Below are positions 12,214 to 21,431 of a stretch of 64,000 nt of DNA, in pieces. Within the stretch, counting starts at the first letter, position 1. Every line of letters starts with the position of its first letter. Source of the DNA: Pseudomonas brassicacearum. Lineage in GTDB: Bacteria; Pseudomonadota; Gammaproteobacteria; Pseudomonadales; Pseudomonadaceae. The notes beneath the pieces are model-generated. The model was not told where the DNA came from, searched no databases, and saw only the letters and a program-made list of their open reading frames with translations. The DNA lies in NCBI RefSeq assembly GCF_000585995.1, contig NZ_CP007410.1, positions 1 to 64,000 on the forward strand, read 5' to 3'. The position numbers and the translations under genes were made by a program.

Positions 12214-14268
12214 TTACCCCAGCAGCGAAATATCGGCGACGCCGAGGAACAAACCACGCAGGCGCGCCAGCAGCGCGTAGCGGTTGGCCCGTACGTTGGC
12301 GTCTTCGGCATTGACCATCACCGCTTCGAAAAACGCATCCACCGGTTCACGCAGGGCCGCCAGACGCGTCAGGGTTTCGTTGTACTGACGCGCCGCTGCC
12401 ATTGGCTGGACCGCCTGGTCAGCCTGCTGGATCGCCGAGTACAGGGAGAACTCATTGGCGTTGTCGAAGTACTTGGCTTCGACGGTGGCCGCGATGTTGC
12501 CCTCGGCCTTGCTCAGCAGGTTCGACACACGCTTGTTCACCGCCGCCAGCGCTGCGGCTTGCGGCAGTTGGCGGAACGCCTGCACCGCTTGTACGCGCTG
12601 GTCGAAGTCCAGGGCCGAACCCGGCTTCAGGGCACGCACCGACAGGTAGGTGGCAACGTCGACGCCTTCGTCTTCATAACGCGCACGCAGGCGGTCGAAG
12701 ATGAATTCCAGCACGGCATCCGCCAGGCCGGCAGACTTGACCTTGCTGCCGAACGCATTGACGGCGAACGCCACGGCGTCGTTCAAGTCCAGGTCCAGCT
12801 GCTTGTCGATCAGGATCCGCAGCACGCCCAACGCCGCACGACGCAAGGCATACGGGTCTTTACTGCCGGTAGGCAGCATGCCGATGCCGAAGATGCCGAC
12901 CAGGGTGTCGAGCTTGTCGGCGATGGCCACGGCCGCACCGGTCAGGGTGGTCGGCAGTTCAGCACCGGCACCGCGCGGCATGTATTGCTCGTTCAGGGCC
13001 AGGGCTACGTCTTCTGGCTCGCCATCGTTGAGGGCGTAGTAGTAACCGGCGACACCTTGCATCTCCGGGAACTCACCGACCATCTCGGTGGACAGGTCGC
13101 ACTTGGACAGCAGGCCGGCACGGGCCGCGCGCTGGGCGTCGCCGCCGATGCGTGGGGCGATGTACGCGGCCAGCTTCGATACGCGCTCGGCCTTGTCGTA
13201 GACGCTGCCGAGTTTTTCCTGGAACACCACGTTCTTCAGGCGCTCGTTGAAGCTTTCCAGCGGCTGTTTCTTGTCTTGCTTGAAGAAGAACTCGGCATCG
13301 GTCAGGCGCGGGCGAACGACTTTTTCGTTACCGGCGATGATCTGCTGCGGGTCCTTGCTTTCAATGTTGGCAACCGTGATGAAGCGCGGCAGCAACTTGC
13401 CTTCGGCGTCCAGCAGGCAAAAGTACTTCTGGTTGTCCTGCATGGTGGTGATCAGCGCTTCCTGTGGCACTTCGAGGAAACGTTCCTCGAACGAGCACAC
13501 CAGCGGTACTGGCCATTCCACCAACGCGGTCACTTCGTCCAGCAAGTTGGCCGGCACGATGGCGGTGCCTTCCTGTTGGGTGGCCAGCTCTTCGGTGCGC
13601 TTGCTGATCAGCTCGCGACGTTCGTTGGCATCGGCCAGCACGTAGGCGCCACGCAGGTCGGCCAGGTAGTTGGCCGGCGAGGTGATGCGCACACTTTGCG
13701 GATGATGGAAGCGGTGGCCGCGGGAATCGCGACCGGCCTTCTGGGCCAGGATCGTGCAATCGATGACCTGGTCACCGAGCAACATCACCAGCCATTGGGT
13801 CGGGCGCACGAACTCTTCCTTGCGCGCGGCCCAACGCATGCGCTTGGGAATCGGCAAGTCATTGAGGGAGTCTTCGACGATGGTCGGCAACAGGCTGGCG
13901 GTCGGCTTGCCCTTGATGCTCTGGCTGTAGCGCAGCTTCGGGCCGCTCTGGTCGATTTCGCTCAGGTCCACGCCGCATTTCTTGGCGAAGCCCAGGGCGG
14001 CCTGGGTCGGATTGCCATCGGCATCGAACGCGGCCTGGCGTGGCGGGCCGTCGAGGTTGATGCTGCGGTCCGGTTGCTGGGTCGCCAGGGCGGTGATCAG
14101 CACGGCCAGACGGCGCGGCGCGGCGTAGACGTGCTTGGCTTCGAAGTCCAGGCCAGCGGCTTGCAGGCCTTTCTCGATACCGGCCAGGAACGCATCGGCC
14201 AGGGTATTCAGGGCTTTGGGTGGCAGTTCTTCAGTGCCCAGTTCTACCAGAAAATCTTGAGCACTCAT
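12214..14268 (-). CDS. glyS: Glycine--tRNA ligase beta subunit
   Basis: This is the beta subunit of the heterotetrameric (alpha2-beta2) bacterial glycyl-tRNA synthetase, involved in tRNA binding. The 684-residue protein starts [20 protein letters not shown], the signature opening of the family. An HD-like central region and a C-terminal anticodon-binding domain follow. Its ATG overlaps the glyQ stop in an ATGA arrangement, indicating translational coupling. gmhB follows after 3 bases. Confidence 0.98.
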   Translation of the reverse strand: MSAQDFLVELGTEELPPKALNTLADAFLAGIEKGLQAAGLDFEAKHVYAAPRRLAVLITALATQQPDRSINLDGPPRQAAFDADGNPTQAALGFAKKCGVDLSEIDQSGPKLRYSQSIKGKPTASLLPTIVEDSLNDLPIPKRMRWAARKEEFVRPTQWLVMLLGDQVIDCTILAQKAGRDSRGHRFHHPQSVRITSPANYLADLRGAYVLADANERRELISKRTEELATQQEGTAIVPANLLDEVTALVEWPVPLVCSFEERFLEVPQEALITTMQDNQKYFCLLDAEGKLLPRFITVANIESKDPQQIIAGNEKVVRPRLTDAEFFFKQDKKQPLESFNERLKNVVFQEKLGSVYDKAERVSKLAAYIAPRIGGDAQRAARAGLLSKCDLSTEMVGEFPEMQGVAGYYYALNDGEPEDVALALNEQYMPRGAGAELPTTLTGAAVAIADKLDTLVGIFGIGMLPTGSKDPYALRRAALGVLRILIDKQLDLDLNDAVAFAVNAFGSKVKSAGLADAVLEFIFDRLRARYEDEGVDVATYLSVRALKPGSALDFDQRVQAVQAFRQLPQAAALAAVNKRVSNLLSKAEGNIAATVEAKYFDNANEFSLYSAIQQADQAVQPMAAARQYNETLTRLAALREPVDAFFEAVMVNAEDANVRANRYALLARLRGLFLGVADISLLG

Positions 14269-15218
14269 TGTGCAGCCTCCAGCTTAGCCAACACTTCATC
14301 ACGCAGGTCCGGGGTCGCCATCGGGAAGCCCAGCTTGGCACGGGCCAGCAGGTAGGCTTGCGCAACGGAACGCGCCAGGGTGCGTACACGCAGGATGTAT
14401 TGCTGGCGCGCGGTCACGGAAATCGCCCGGCGTGCGTCCAGCAGGTTGAAGGTATGGGACGCCTTCAACACCATTTCATAGCTCGGCAACGGCAGCGGCT
14501 GGTCCAGCTCAATCAGGCGCTTGGCTTCGCTTTCATAGAAGTCGAACAACTCGAACAGCTTCTCGACGTTGGCGTGTTCGAAGTTGTAGGTCGACTGTTC
14601 CACTTCGTTCTGGTGGAACACATCGCCATAGGTCACTTTGCCGAACGGGCCGTCAGCCCATACCAGGTCGTAGACCGAATCCACGCCTTGCAGGTACATG
14701 GCCAGGCGTTCCAGGCCGTAGGTGATTTCGCCGGTCACCGGGTAGCACTCGATGCCGCCCGCTTGCTGGAAGTAGGTGAACTGGGTGACTTCCATGCCGT
14801 TGAGCCAGACTTCCCAGCCCAGGCCCCAGGCGCCCAGGGTCGGCGATTCCCAGTTGTCCTCGACGAAACGAATGTCATGCACCAGCGGGTCGAGACCCAC
14901 GTGCTTGAGGGAACCGAGGTACAGCTCCTGGAAGTTTTCCGGGTTCGGCTTCAGCACGACCTGGAACTGGTAGTAGTGCTGCAGACGGTTCGGGTTTTCG
15001 CCATAGCGGCCGTCAGTCGGGCGGCGGCTGGGCTGCACATAAGCGGCGTTCCAGGTTTCCGGGCCGATGGCACGCAGAAACGTGGCGGTGTGGAAAGTGC
15101 CGGCGCCTACTTCCATATCGTAGGGCTGAAGTACCACGCAACCTTGCTCGGCCCAGTATTGCTGGAGGGCGAGGATCAAGTCTTGGAAGGTACGCACGGC
15201 TGGCGTAGGCTGGCTCAC
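14265..15218 (-). CDS. glyQ: Glycine--tRNA ligase alpha subunit
   Basis: This is the catalytic class II synthetase subunit that activates glycine with [20 protein letters not shown] near the N-terminus and [14 protein letters not shown] are family hallmarks. The start is GTG at 15218, giving 317 residues ([11 protein letters not shown]), with CAGGTGA just upstream. The frame remains open far upstream across the divergent tag gene, but those residues are antisense shadow. It is the first gene of glyQ-glyS-gmhB and diverges from tag. Confidence 0.97.
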   Translation of the reverse strand: MSQPTPAVRTFQDLILALQQYWAEQGCVVLQPYDMEVGAGTFHTATFLRAIGPETWNAAYVQPSRRPTDGRYGENPNRLQHYYQFQVVLKPNPENFQELYLGSLKHVGLDPLVHDIRFVEDNWESPTLGAWGLGWEVWLNGMEVTQFTYFQQAGGIECYPVTGEITYGLERLAMYLQGVDSVYDLVWADGPFGKVTYGDVFHQNEVEQSTYNFEHANVEKLFELFDFYESEAKRLIELDQPLPLPSYEMVLKASHTFNLLDARRAISVTARQQYILRVRTLARSVAQAYLLARAKLGFPMATPDLRDEVLAKLEAAQ

Positions 15219-15299
15219 GAAATTCACCTGTTTCTTGGGCTGCGATTTAAAGAGCGGGAGTATACCCGATTCGTTCGTGCGCACGCCCCCTGGAGCCTT

Positions 15300-15857
15300 A
15301 TGCCACGCTGCTTTTGGTGTTCCGAAGATCCTTTGTACATGGCTTATCACGACCAGGAGTGGGGCACGCCGCTGCGCGATGCGCAGGGTTTGTTCGAGTT
15401 GCTTTTGCTCGAAGGGTTCCAGGCCGGGTTGTCCTGGATCACCGTTTTGCGCAAACGCGAGCGTTACCGACAGGTGCTGTTTGGCTTTGACGTGCAGCGC
15501 GTGGCGCAGATGAGCGATGCGGAAATCGATGACCTGATGCTTGACCCCGGCATCATCCGCAACCGCCTCAAACTCAAGGCGGCCCGCCGTAACGCCCAGG
15601 CCTGGCTGGCCCTGGAGGATCCGGTGGCGTTCCTCTGGTCGTTCGTGGGTGACAAACCCATCATCAATCATTTCAAGGACCGCACCGAAGTGCCGGCCAT
15701 CACGCCCGAGGCCCTGGCGATGAGCAAAGGCCTGAAAAAAGCCGGCTTCACCTTCGTCGGGCCGACCATTTGCTACGCCTTGATGCAGGCTTCGGGGATG
15801 GTCATGGACCATACCCAGGACTGCGACCGCTACGCCGAGCTGGCAAACGGTGGTTAG
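15300..15857 (+). CDS. tag: DNA-3-methyladenine glycosylase I
   Basis: Tag excises 3-methyladenine from alkylated DNA in base-excision repair. The 185-residue protein starts [22 protein letters not shown]. Cys4 and His17 are two of the zinc-snap ligands, and the C-terminal HTQDC supplies the other pair. [17 protein letters not shown] and [16 protein letters not shown] are conserved family blocks. The frame is open upstream across glyQ, but the ATG at 15300 gives the family N-terminus. It is divergent from glyQ with an 81-base gap. Confidence 0.96.
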   Translation: MPRCFWCSEDPLYMAYHDQEWGTPLRDAQGLFELLLLEGFQAGLSWITVLRKRERYRQVLFGFDVQRVAQMSDAEIDDLMLDPGIIRNRLKLKAARRNAQAWLALEDPVAFLWSFVGDKPIINHFKDRTEVPAITPEALAMSKGLKKAGFTFVGPTICYALMQASGMVMDHTQDCDRYAELANGG

Positions 15858-15899
15858 AATAGCCGGCTCGCAACACGGCCCATGAATTCAGGAGTGACC

Positions 15900-15908
15900 T
15901 GTGGATAA
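15900..15908 (-). other. DnaA box (perfect) covering the lpxL start codon
   Basis: TGTGGATAA contains the GTG start codon and codons 2-3 of the following acyltransferase. DnaA binding here would cover the translation start region of that gene. Confidence 0.6.
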
Positions 15909-16788
15909 GTTGAAAGGCGCCTTGCTGGTCGGCGCTCTGCGGTTGTTTGCGCTGCTGCCCTGGCGCGCGGTGCAAGCGGTGGGCTCGGCCATTGGCTGGT
16001 TCATGTGGAAGCTGCCCAACCGCTCCCGCGACGTGGTGCGGATCAACCTCGCCAAGTGCTTTCCCGAGATGGACCCGGCCGAGCGCGAGCGCCTGGTGGG
16101 CCAGAGCCTCAAGGACATCGGCAAATCCCTGACCGAAAGCGCCTGCGCCTGGATCTGGCCGGCCCAGCGTTCCATCGACCTGGTGCGTGAAGTCGAAGGC
16201 CTGGACGTACTGAAAGAAGCGCTGGCGTCCGGCAAAGGCGTGGTGGGCATCACCAGCCACCTGGGCAACTGGGAAGTGCTCAACCACTTCTATTGCAGCC
16301 AGTGCAAACCGATCATTTTCTACCGCCCGCCCAAGCTCAAGGCGGTAGATGACTTGCTGCGCAAACAACGCGTGCAGTTGGGCAACAAAGTCGCGGCGTC
16401 CACTAAGGAAGGCATCCTCAGCGTCATCAAGGAAGTGCGCAAGGGCGGCCAAGTGGGCATCCCGGCCGACCCGGAACCGGCCGAGTCCGCCGGCATCTTC
16501 GTGCCCTTCTTCGCCACCCAGGCCCTGACCAGCAAGTTCGTCCCGAACATGCTCGCCGGCGGCAAAGCGGTCGGGGTCTTCCTCCATGCCCTGCGCCTGC
16601 CCGACGGCTCCGGCTACAAAGTCATCCTCGAAGCTGCGCCAGACGCCATGTACAGCACCGACACCGAAACCGCCTGCGCCGCCATGAGCCAAGTGGTGGA
16701 ACGCTACGTGCGCGCCTACCCGAGCCAATACATGTGGAGCATGAAACGCTTCAAGAAACGCCCGCCGGGTGAGGCGCGGTGGTACTGA
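15901..16788 (+). CDS. lpxL: Lipid A biosynthesis lauroyl acyltransferase-like protein
   Basis: This LpxL/HtrB-family inner-membrane enzyme transfers a secondary acyl chain onto the lipid A precursor from acyl-ACP. The catalytic SHLGNWE (HX4E) motif lies near residue 120, and a hydrophobic N-terminal segment (about 7-40) anchors it. The length is 295 residues. The start is GTG with AGGAG 6 bases upstream, and a DnaA box overlaps the start codon. Whether it is the lauroyl, palmitoyl or another acyltransferase cannot be decided here. It corresponds to the HtrB-like gene after tag in PAO1. Confidence 0.9.
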   Translation: MDKLKGALLVGALRLFALLPWRAVQAVGSAIGWFMWKLPNRSRDVVRINLAKCFPEMDPAERERLVGQSLKDIGKSLTESACAWIWPAQRSIDLVREVEGLDVLKEALASGKGVVGITSHLGNWEVLNHFYCSQCKPIIFYRPPKLKAVDDLLRKQRVQLGNKVAASTKEGILSVIKEVRKGGQVGIPADPEPAESAGIFVPFFATQALTSKFVPNMLAGGKAVGVFLHALRLPDGSGYKVILEAAPDAMYSTDTETACAAMSQVVERYVRAYPSQYMWSMKRFKKRPPGEARWY

Positions 16789-16804
16789 AGGCAGGGTTCT
16801 AATC

Positions 16805-16846
16805 GTGGCGAGGGAGCTTGCTCCCGCTGGGCTGCGCAGCAGCCCC
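16805..16846 (+). repeat. Single REP element (GAGGGAGCTTGCTCCC type)
   Basis: GTGGCGAGGGAGCTTGCTCC is followed by GCTGGGCTGCGCAGCAGCCC, itself a small hairpin. No inverted partner is nearby. Confidence 0.85.
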
Positions 16847-16921
16847 ACCCCCACCCTTCACCCTAAAGCTTGAGCCCCCACTGTCGATAACCCATGTATC
16901 CGCCAATCATGGACCGATGAA

Positions 16922-17647
16922 ATGGAACTCTCCCTTAGCATTGCCTCTATCACTCCAGCCAACACCAACCTCACCCGTTCCGAGCAGAAGTTGGTCACCA
17001 ATCCTCCAGTAGGTTCCGTAAAGGAACTGGAAAACGGCGGCCCGGCAGCCATCTACCACCCCAGTGAAGACACTCAAACCACGGTGGGAACACCGGTGTT
17101 CACCACCACCTGGGTCGGTCGATCCCAATCGCCAGATTTCCCGCGATTTGCCGCGATCACCGCGGGAGCGAAAAGCACGCTGGCCACCACCTTCGAGACA
17201 TTCCAATCAACGCTGTCGGCAACTGATCCGGACTTGGCCAGCAAGAAATACGGCTTCACCGTCGAGGCCGACGGCAAGCTGAAAGTGCTCAACTCGGCCG
17301 GCCAGCTCAGCAGCTCGGAAACCCAGCGGCTCACCGATTTGCTCAATGAATCCAGTGACCTGAAAGCCGCCGCCAGTGCGTTCCGCGACGCCTCTATCGA
17401 CATGGTCGACGCCGACTCGCCATGGTCCGGCAGCTATCTGGGTCTCTACAACCTGACCAAGGAAAACTTCGCCAGCACCATCGATCTGGCGCCGATGCTC
17501 AAGCGCGCCGGCTCGGTGCCTCCTCAGGAATTTTCGGACGGGCTGTTTTTCAACCAGCTGGCGTACAAAGGCGAACGGGCGACGCGCGAGACGGAAGCCG
17601 CGATGCTTGAACGGCGTGCTGCGCAGCGATTTAGCGCGCAGGCTTGA
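16922..17647 (+). CDS. Hypothetical protein, 241 residues
   Basis: The family is not recognised. The protein is hydrophilic with no signal peptide or transmembrane segment. The N-terminal 60 residues are Thr/Pro/Ser-rich and the rest looks helical. LDSL-like spacing is absent, but FAAITAGAKSTLATTFETFQSTLS and the phrase YGFTVEADGKLKVLNSAGQLSSSETQRL resemble a small folded domain with a regular helix-turn pattern. GC content and codon use look native. It is flanked on both sides by single REP elements and is not clearly in an operon. No ribosome site is obvious at the ATG. Confidence 0.75.
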   Translation: MELSLSIASITPANTNLTRSEQKLVTNPPVGSVKELENGGPAAIYHPSEDTQTTVGTPVFTTTWVGRSQSPDFPRFAAITAGAKSTLATTFETFQSTLSATDPDLASKKYGFTVEADGKLKVLNSAGQLSSSETQRLTDLLNESSDLKAAASAFRDASIDMVDADSPWSGSYLGLYNLTKENFASTIDLAPMLKRAGSVPPQEFSDGLFFNQLAYKGERATRETEAAMLERRAAQRFSAQA

Positions 17648-17706
17648 ACGGCTGTTCACCCAGGACGAGTCCCGAATCCGGGACGAGACATTGAGTGACG
17701 GTCATT

Positions 17707-17748
17707 GTGGCGAGGGGATTTATCCCCGCTGGGCTGCGTAGCAGCCCC
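17707..17748 (+). repeat. Single REP element (GAGGGGATTTATCCCC type)
   Basis: GTGGCGAGGGGATTTATCCC is followed by a GCTGGGCTGCGTAGCAGCCC hairpin. It sits directly upstream of the FAD oxidoreductase gene. Confidence 0.85.
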
Positions 17749-17781
17749 AACCGACCAGGCGCACAACCCAACGGAGGCGGA

Positions 17782-18828
17782 ATGGATAACGCTCCAGGCA
17801 AACGCGTCATCGTCATCGGTGCGGGCATCGTAGGCGCATCCCTGGCCTACCACCTGGCGACCAAAGGCGCGAATGTCACGGTGGTCGAGGCCGAAGGCAT
17901 CGCGTCAGGCGTGACCGGCAGCTCATTCGCCTGGATCAACACCACACACGTCGACCCCGACCCTATTGCGCCATTGCGCGGCGCCGCCATTCAGGAATAC
18001 CACCAACTCGAAACACAGCTGCCCGGCCTGAAGATCCAATGGACTGGCGCCCTGTCTTACGGCGTGAGTACAAACACTTCGGCGAACCGGATATCCCGCT
18101 CGAGCATTCTCGAGCTTGAGCCAAACCTCAAGCACCCTCCTCAATTCGCTTCGTACGCAGCAGAAGAAGGAGCACTGGACGCCGTAGCAGCAACCCATGC
18201 ATTGATCGCGGGTGCCGAGGCGAATGGTGCGAAAGTGCTCACTCAAACGCCGGTTCTCGGCTTTAAAACCCAGGGTTCCACCGTGTTGGGCGTCGAAACC
18301 GCCGCAGGTATCATCGACGCCGATATTGTCGTACTGGCAGCCGGCACAGGCATCACGAAGTTGACCGACCTGCTTGAAGTCTCCCTGCCCATAGAAGCCT
18401 CCCCGGCGATTTTCATCCGCTACACGTCGCAACCCAACGTGGTGCGCACCCTCATCTCCAACCCGGAAATGGAAGTGAGGCAAACCCCAGAGGGTACGTT
18501 GCTGGCGGCCGAAGACTACCTGGACGACGCCTTGGAAAACCAACCCTCGGAGATCGCGCTGCGAACGGCCAACGCCATCAAAAACGAGCTCCACGGCGTT
18601 GTCTCCATGGGCCTGCAGTCGGCTTGTGTCGGATACAGACCCATGCCCGCCGATGACATCCCCATCATTGGTTATCTTCCCCAGGTCGGCGGCGTATACG
18701 TGTGCGTCATGCACCCCGGCGTTACCCTGGCGGCGATTGTGGGCCGTCTGGCCAGTGAAGAAATCATCGGTGACAAACCTTCCTCTGCCCTCGACCCCTG
18801 CCGTCCGGATCGATTTTTCCAAGCTTAG
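17782..18828 (+). CDS. FAD-dependent oxidoreductase, DAO family
   Basis: This is a probable D-amino acid/glycine oxidase-like flavoenzyme of 348 residues. The Rossmann FAD motif VIVIGAGIVGASLAYHLA is at residues 8-25, followed by VTVVEAEG and the conserved SGVTGSSFAW. The C-terminal GYRPMPADDIPIIGYLPQVGGVYVCVMHPG matches the FAD-binding C-terminal part of the DAO fold. The ATG at 17782 has GGAGG upstream; the frame upstream of it is only translated REP. The substrate is unknown. The VOC gene follows 54 bases later and could be co-transcribed. Confidence 0.9.
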   Translation: MDNAPGKRVIVIGAGIVGASLAYHLATKGANVTVVEAEGIASGVTGSSFAWINTTHVDPDPIAPLRGAAIQEYHQLETQLPGLKIQWTGALSYGVSTNTSANRISRSSILELEPNLKHPPQFASYAAEEGALDAVAATHALIAGAEANGAKVLTQTPVLGFKTQGSTVLGVETAAGIIDADIVVLAAGTGITKLTDLLEVSLPIEASPAIFIRYTSQPNVVRTLISNPEMEVRQTPEGTLLAAEDYLDDALENQPSEIALRTANAIKNELHGVVSMGLQSACVGYRPMPADDIPIIGYLPQVGGVYVCVMHPGVTLAAIVGRLASEEIIGDKPSSALDPCRPDRFFQA

Positions 18829-18882
18829 TGAGGAGTGAATGGCCTAAGCTGGCCTACTCCCAAATCAGCCAAGGAAGCGTCA

Positions 18883-19236
18883 ATGGGCATTCGCGGAAAA
18901 GACCGTCAGATCGATAACATCGAATTCAATGTCAACGACATCGCCCGAAGCAAGGCTTTCTATGGAAGCGTCTTCGGCTGGAGTTTCGTAGACTACGGCC
19001 CGACCTACACCGAATTCAGCGACGGTCGCCTGACCGGTGGGTTCACGACCGGTGAACCTGTGCGCCCGGGTGGCCCGTTGATCATCCTGTACGCCGATGA
19101 TCTTGAAGGCACCCAACTCAGGCTCGAAGCCGCAGGGGCCACCATCAGCCGTGAAGTGTTCGCCTTCCCGGGTGGCCGACGTTTCCACTTTATCGACCCA
19201 GATGGCTATGAATTGGCGGTGTGGTCGGCTTCCTGA
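18883..19236 (+). CDS. VOC family protein (glyoxalase/bleomycin resistance fold)
   Basis: This 117-residue single vicinal-oxygen-chelate domain protein begins MGIRGKDRQIDNIEFNV. It carries the usual pattern DIARSKAFYGSVFGW in the first half and GRRFHFIDPDGYELAVW at the end. The final Glu and the N-terminal acidic residue are plausible metal ligands, but the first ligand position is Glu rather than the usual His. AAGGAAG lies upstream of the ATG. An in-frame upstream start at 18835 would add 16 unlikely residues. The substrate cannot be inferred. Confidence 0.9.
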   Translation: MGIRGKDRQIDNIEFNVNDIARSKAFYGSVFGWSFVDYGPTYTEFSDGRLTGGFTTGEPVRPGGPLIILYADDLEGTQLRLEAAGATISREVFAFPGGRRFHFIDPDGYELAVWSAS

Positions 19237-19316
19237 GTGACTGATCAAAAACAGCCCCCCTCGCCCTGTCAGATAAATCATCCGAACGGATAGATTCAAT
19301 CGAACTGCACTCCCCT

Positions 19317-19357
19317 GTGGCGAGGGAGCTTGCTCCCGCTGGGCTGCGCAGCAGCCC
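19317..19357 (+). repeat. Single REP element (GAGGGAGCTTGCTCCC type)
   Basis: A GTGGCGAGGGAGCTTGCTCC head is followed by a GCTGGGCTGCGCAGCAGCCC tail. Confidence 0.85.
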
Positions 19358-19450
19358 TATCATTCCAACAGACAACCCCCACCAGCCGCTTACAACCTCG
19401 CAGTAGCGGCCTGCCAGTCGACACAGCTTCAATTGAACTGAACATCTCCT

Positions 19451-19491
19451 GTGGCGAGGGGATTTATCCCCGTTGGGCAGCGCAGCAGCCC
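19451..19491 (+). repeat. Single REP element (GAGGGGATTTATCCCC type)
   Basis: A second REP lies 94 bases after the previous one, in the same orientation but of the other subtype. The two form a direct, not inverted, pair. Confidence 0.85.
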
Positions 19492-19623
19492 GAATCATTC
19501 CTACAGACAACCCGCACGAGCCACTAGCCCACCAAGCAAAATCACCCCCTTTAACCCCGAATCCCAAGGCAATCCAAAACCCTGTTTATTCCCCCACCGC
19601 CACCCTGCCACCAACCCACACAT

Positions 19624-19888
19624 CCTTGCGCCATTGCCTACAACTACGCCAGAATCCGCCCGCTTGTGCGCCTTGCTCCCGGGTTCTATCGTTTCCCTGC
19701 CACTGCCCATCAGTGGTCGGGTTTAGTAGCCCGTGGTAGTCGAAGCTGTACAAGTGCTTCTGTCAGACAGGATCTCTATTCCGGCCTTTGATGGTGGCTG
19801 TACGCAGGGCGCTTTGGCGCGCCGGCTTCTTCGGTTCCCCGGTCTACTAACCTGCGTACAGCTGCCACCCCCTGTTTAGTAGCTAGGG
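19624..19888 (+). ncRNA. Structured leader of DUF6124 gene, copy A
   Basis: A 110-base block (19624-19733) is nearly identical to 25599-25708, followed by a less conserved but structurally matching part up to the gene. Visible stems are CCACTG/CAGTGG (19700-19716), CGGG/CCCG around TTTAGTAG (19718-19733), GGTGGCTGTACGCAGG (19793-19808) pairing with 19851-19869, GCGC-TTTG-GCGC (19809-19820) and CCGG/CCGG (19822-19842). CTACTAA (19844-19850) can pair with TTAGTAG at 19723-19729 or at 19876-19882, giving two mutually exclusive folds. It is interpreted as a cis-acting RNA. Function unknown. Confidence 0.6.
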
Positions 19889-20269
19889 GTGTCGGCATCA
19901 CATCAGGAACCGAAGCTCCTGTTCAAAGTAACTCCAAATCCTCCGGAAACGGACCGCACTTCCCCGCGCACCAAATCCAAAAAACTCGACGAAGCCGCCG
20001 AGCGCGCTCTGGATTTCTATCTGTCGCCCAAGACAAAATCTAAAGACGCAACCAAACCCGGCCAGCTATTCACCGTAGTAAAAGACATCGACTACGAATC
20101 CCTGCTCGCCAACCTCAGCGAAACCCTGGCCTCAGCCGACGCGATGGTCAATGACCTGGCCTTCGAACTGGAAGGCTCACGCCGCCACGTCGCCCTTGGC
20201 ATCCAGCAATTGATCGAACTGAGTTCATTGCTGGCGAACCGGGCGTTGGATAACGTCGATCCGCGATAG
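19889..20269 (+). CDS. DUF6124 family protein, copy A
   Basis: This small soluble protein has about 70 percent visible identity to the 119-residue copy at 25894. The N-terminal TPNPPETDRTSPRTKSK is charged and disordered. A helical region EAAERALDFYL precedes a C-terminal helical bundle (LLANLSETLASADAMVNDLAFELEG ... LSSLLANRALDNVDPR). At the position of the paralogue's ATG this copy has CTG (19919), with AGGA upstream. It may therefore start at CTG, or at the GTG at 19889 with ten extra residues. Molecular function is unknown. The family occurs in multiple copies in pseudomonads. Confidence 0.8.
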   Translation: MSASHQEPKLLFKVTPNPPETDRTSPRTKSKKLDEAAERALDFYLSPKTKSKDATKPGQLFTVVKDIDYESLLANLSETLASADAMVNDLAFELEGSRRHVALGIQQLIELSSLLANRALDNVDPR

Positions 20270-20290
20270 CGGGTAAAGATCTTTTCAATA

Positions 20291-20323
20291 AAACGAACCC
20301 GACAATTTGCGTCGGGTTCGTTT
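20291..20323 (+). terminator. Terminator after DUF6124 copy A
   Basis: A stem of AAACGAACCCGAC pairs with GTCGGGTTCGTTT around a six-base loop, 22 bases after the stop. The following 20324-20529 contains no further recognisable feature apart from a possible promoter for the SDR gene. Confidence 0.85.
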
Positions 20324-20529
20324 ACTTCCACTCAGGCTGTCCGTCACAACAACACCCACAAAGAGGCGCAAATCCCCAATCGCGTCCATGATTAACCCCC
20401 TGCGATATCGAAAACGCTAGGTGGACGACGATTCGAGACCCTCGAAGATCCATCTCTAACCCCGTTTAACTATCATCCAGCCAAAAATATCGCACAGCCC
20501 CCCAGGTCCATTCATCAAGGAGTCCCTCC

Positions 20530-21318
20530 ATGAAAATCGACTTCACCGGCCGTCACGTATTGGTCACCGGCTCCACCAGCGGTATCGGTTTTGCCACAGC
20601 CAAAGGCTTCCTCGAAGCCGGCGCCCACGTGGTCATCAACGGTCGCAGCGAGAGCAGCGTGGAAGATGCGTTGCAGCGCTTGGGCGACCTTGCCTCCAGA
20701 GCCGACGGCTTCGTTGGCGATCTCAGCAACGAGCCTGGCTGCCAGGCATTGATCGCCAAGTACCCAAGCTTCGACATCGTCATCAACAATCTCGGCATTT
20801 TCAAACAGCAGGATTTCTTCGAAACACCGGACAGTGAATGGCAGCGCTTCTTCGAAACCAACGTGATGTCGGGCGTGCGTGTTTCCAGGGCCTACGCGCA
20901 GGGCATGGTCGAGCGCGGTTGGGGGAGGATTGTGTTTATCTCGTCGGAATCTGGCGTGAACATTCCCGCGGACATGATCCATTACGGCTTTACTAAAACC
21001 GCCCAGCTTTCCATTGCTCGCGGCTTGGCCAAGCGCCTTGCCGGCACGGGCGTTACGGTGAACTCGGTGCTGCCTGGGCCGACGCTTTCCGAAGGGGTTG
21101 CCCAGATGCTCCAGGCAGATGTCGAGCGCACGGGGGAAAGCCTGGAAAAGGTCGCGGCGGATTTCGTCAATGAGCACCGTAGCACCTCGATCATCCAGCG
21201 CGCGGCGCGTGTCGAGGAGGTTGCCAACATGATTATCTATGTGAGTTCGGAGCAGGCTTCAGCTACTACCGGTGCGGCGTTGCGCGTTGATGGTGGTGTG
21301 GTGGATAGCATCGTTTAG
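20530..21318 (+). CDS. Short-chain dehydrogenase/reductase (SDR) family oxidoreductase
   Basis: This is a classical-type NAD(P)-dependent SDR of 262 residues. The cofactor motif TGSTSGIG is at residues 13-20. INNLGI replaces the usual NNAG at strand 4. The catalytic Ser is in FISSESGV and the active-site Tyr and Lys are in YGFTK. NSVLPGPT and the C-terminal VDGGVVDSIV are typical. Arg in NGRSES after strand 2 suggests NADP preference. AAGGAG lies upstream of the ATG. The substrate is unknown. It is monocistronic, with a terminator directly after it. Confidence 0.93.
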   Translation: MKIDFTGRHVLVTGSTSGIGFATAKGFLEAGAHVVINGRSESSVEDALQRLGDLASRADGFVGDLSNEPGCQALIAKYPSFDIVINNLGIFKQQDFFETPDSEWQRFFETNVMSGVRVSRAYAQGMVERGWGRIVFISSESGVNIPADMIHYGFTKTAQLSIARGLAKRLAGTGVTVNSVLPGPTLSEGVAQMLQADVERTGESLEKVAADFVNEHRSTSIIQRAARVEEVANMIIYVSSEQASATTGAALRVDGGVVDSIV

Positions 21319-21340
21319 GATCCTATGACACGTTGCAAAA

Positions 21341-21376
21341 AAACGCCGCTTCCTCATGAGATAAGCGGCGTTTTTC
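21341..21376 (+). terminator. Terminator after the SDR gene
   Basis: AACGCCGCTT pairs with AAGCGGCGTT, followed by TTTCG and a T-rich tail. The preceding A-run makes it potentially bidirectional, also serving the convergent repeat-protein gene. Confidence 0.85.
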
Positions 21377-21431
21377 GTTTTGGAAGCAACATGGGTTAAT
21401 TCGACCGACTTTGGAGTGGTGAAGGGCTTAT

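Noticed and set aside
11866..14355. An 829-codon open frame antisense to glyS
   Set aside because: glyS is a complete conserved gene on the other strand, and the antisense product is Gln/Arg-rich low-quality sequence.
19451..19739. Short conserved frame shared by both DUF6124 leaders
   Set aside because: The three differences inside the 110-base conserved block all change the amino acid, opposite to what a selected peptide would show; RNA conservation explains it better.
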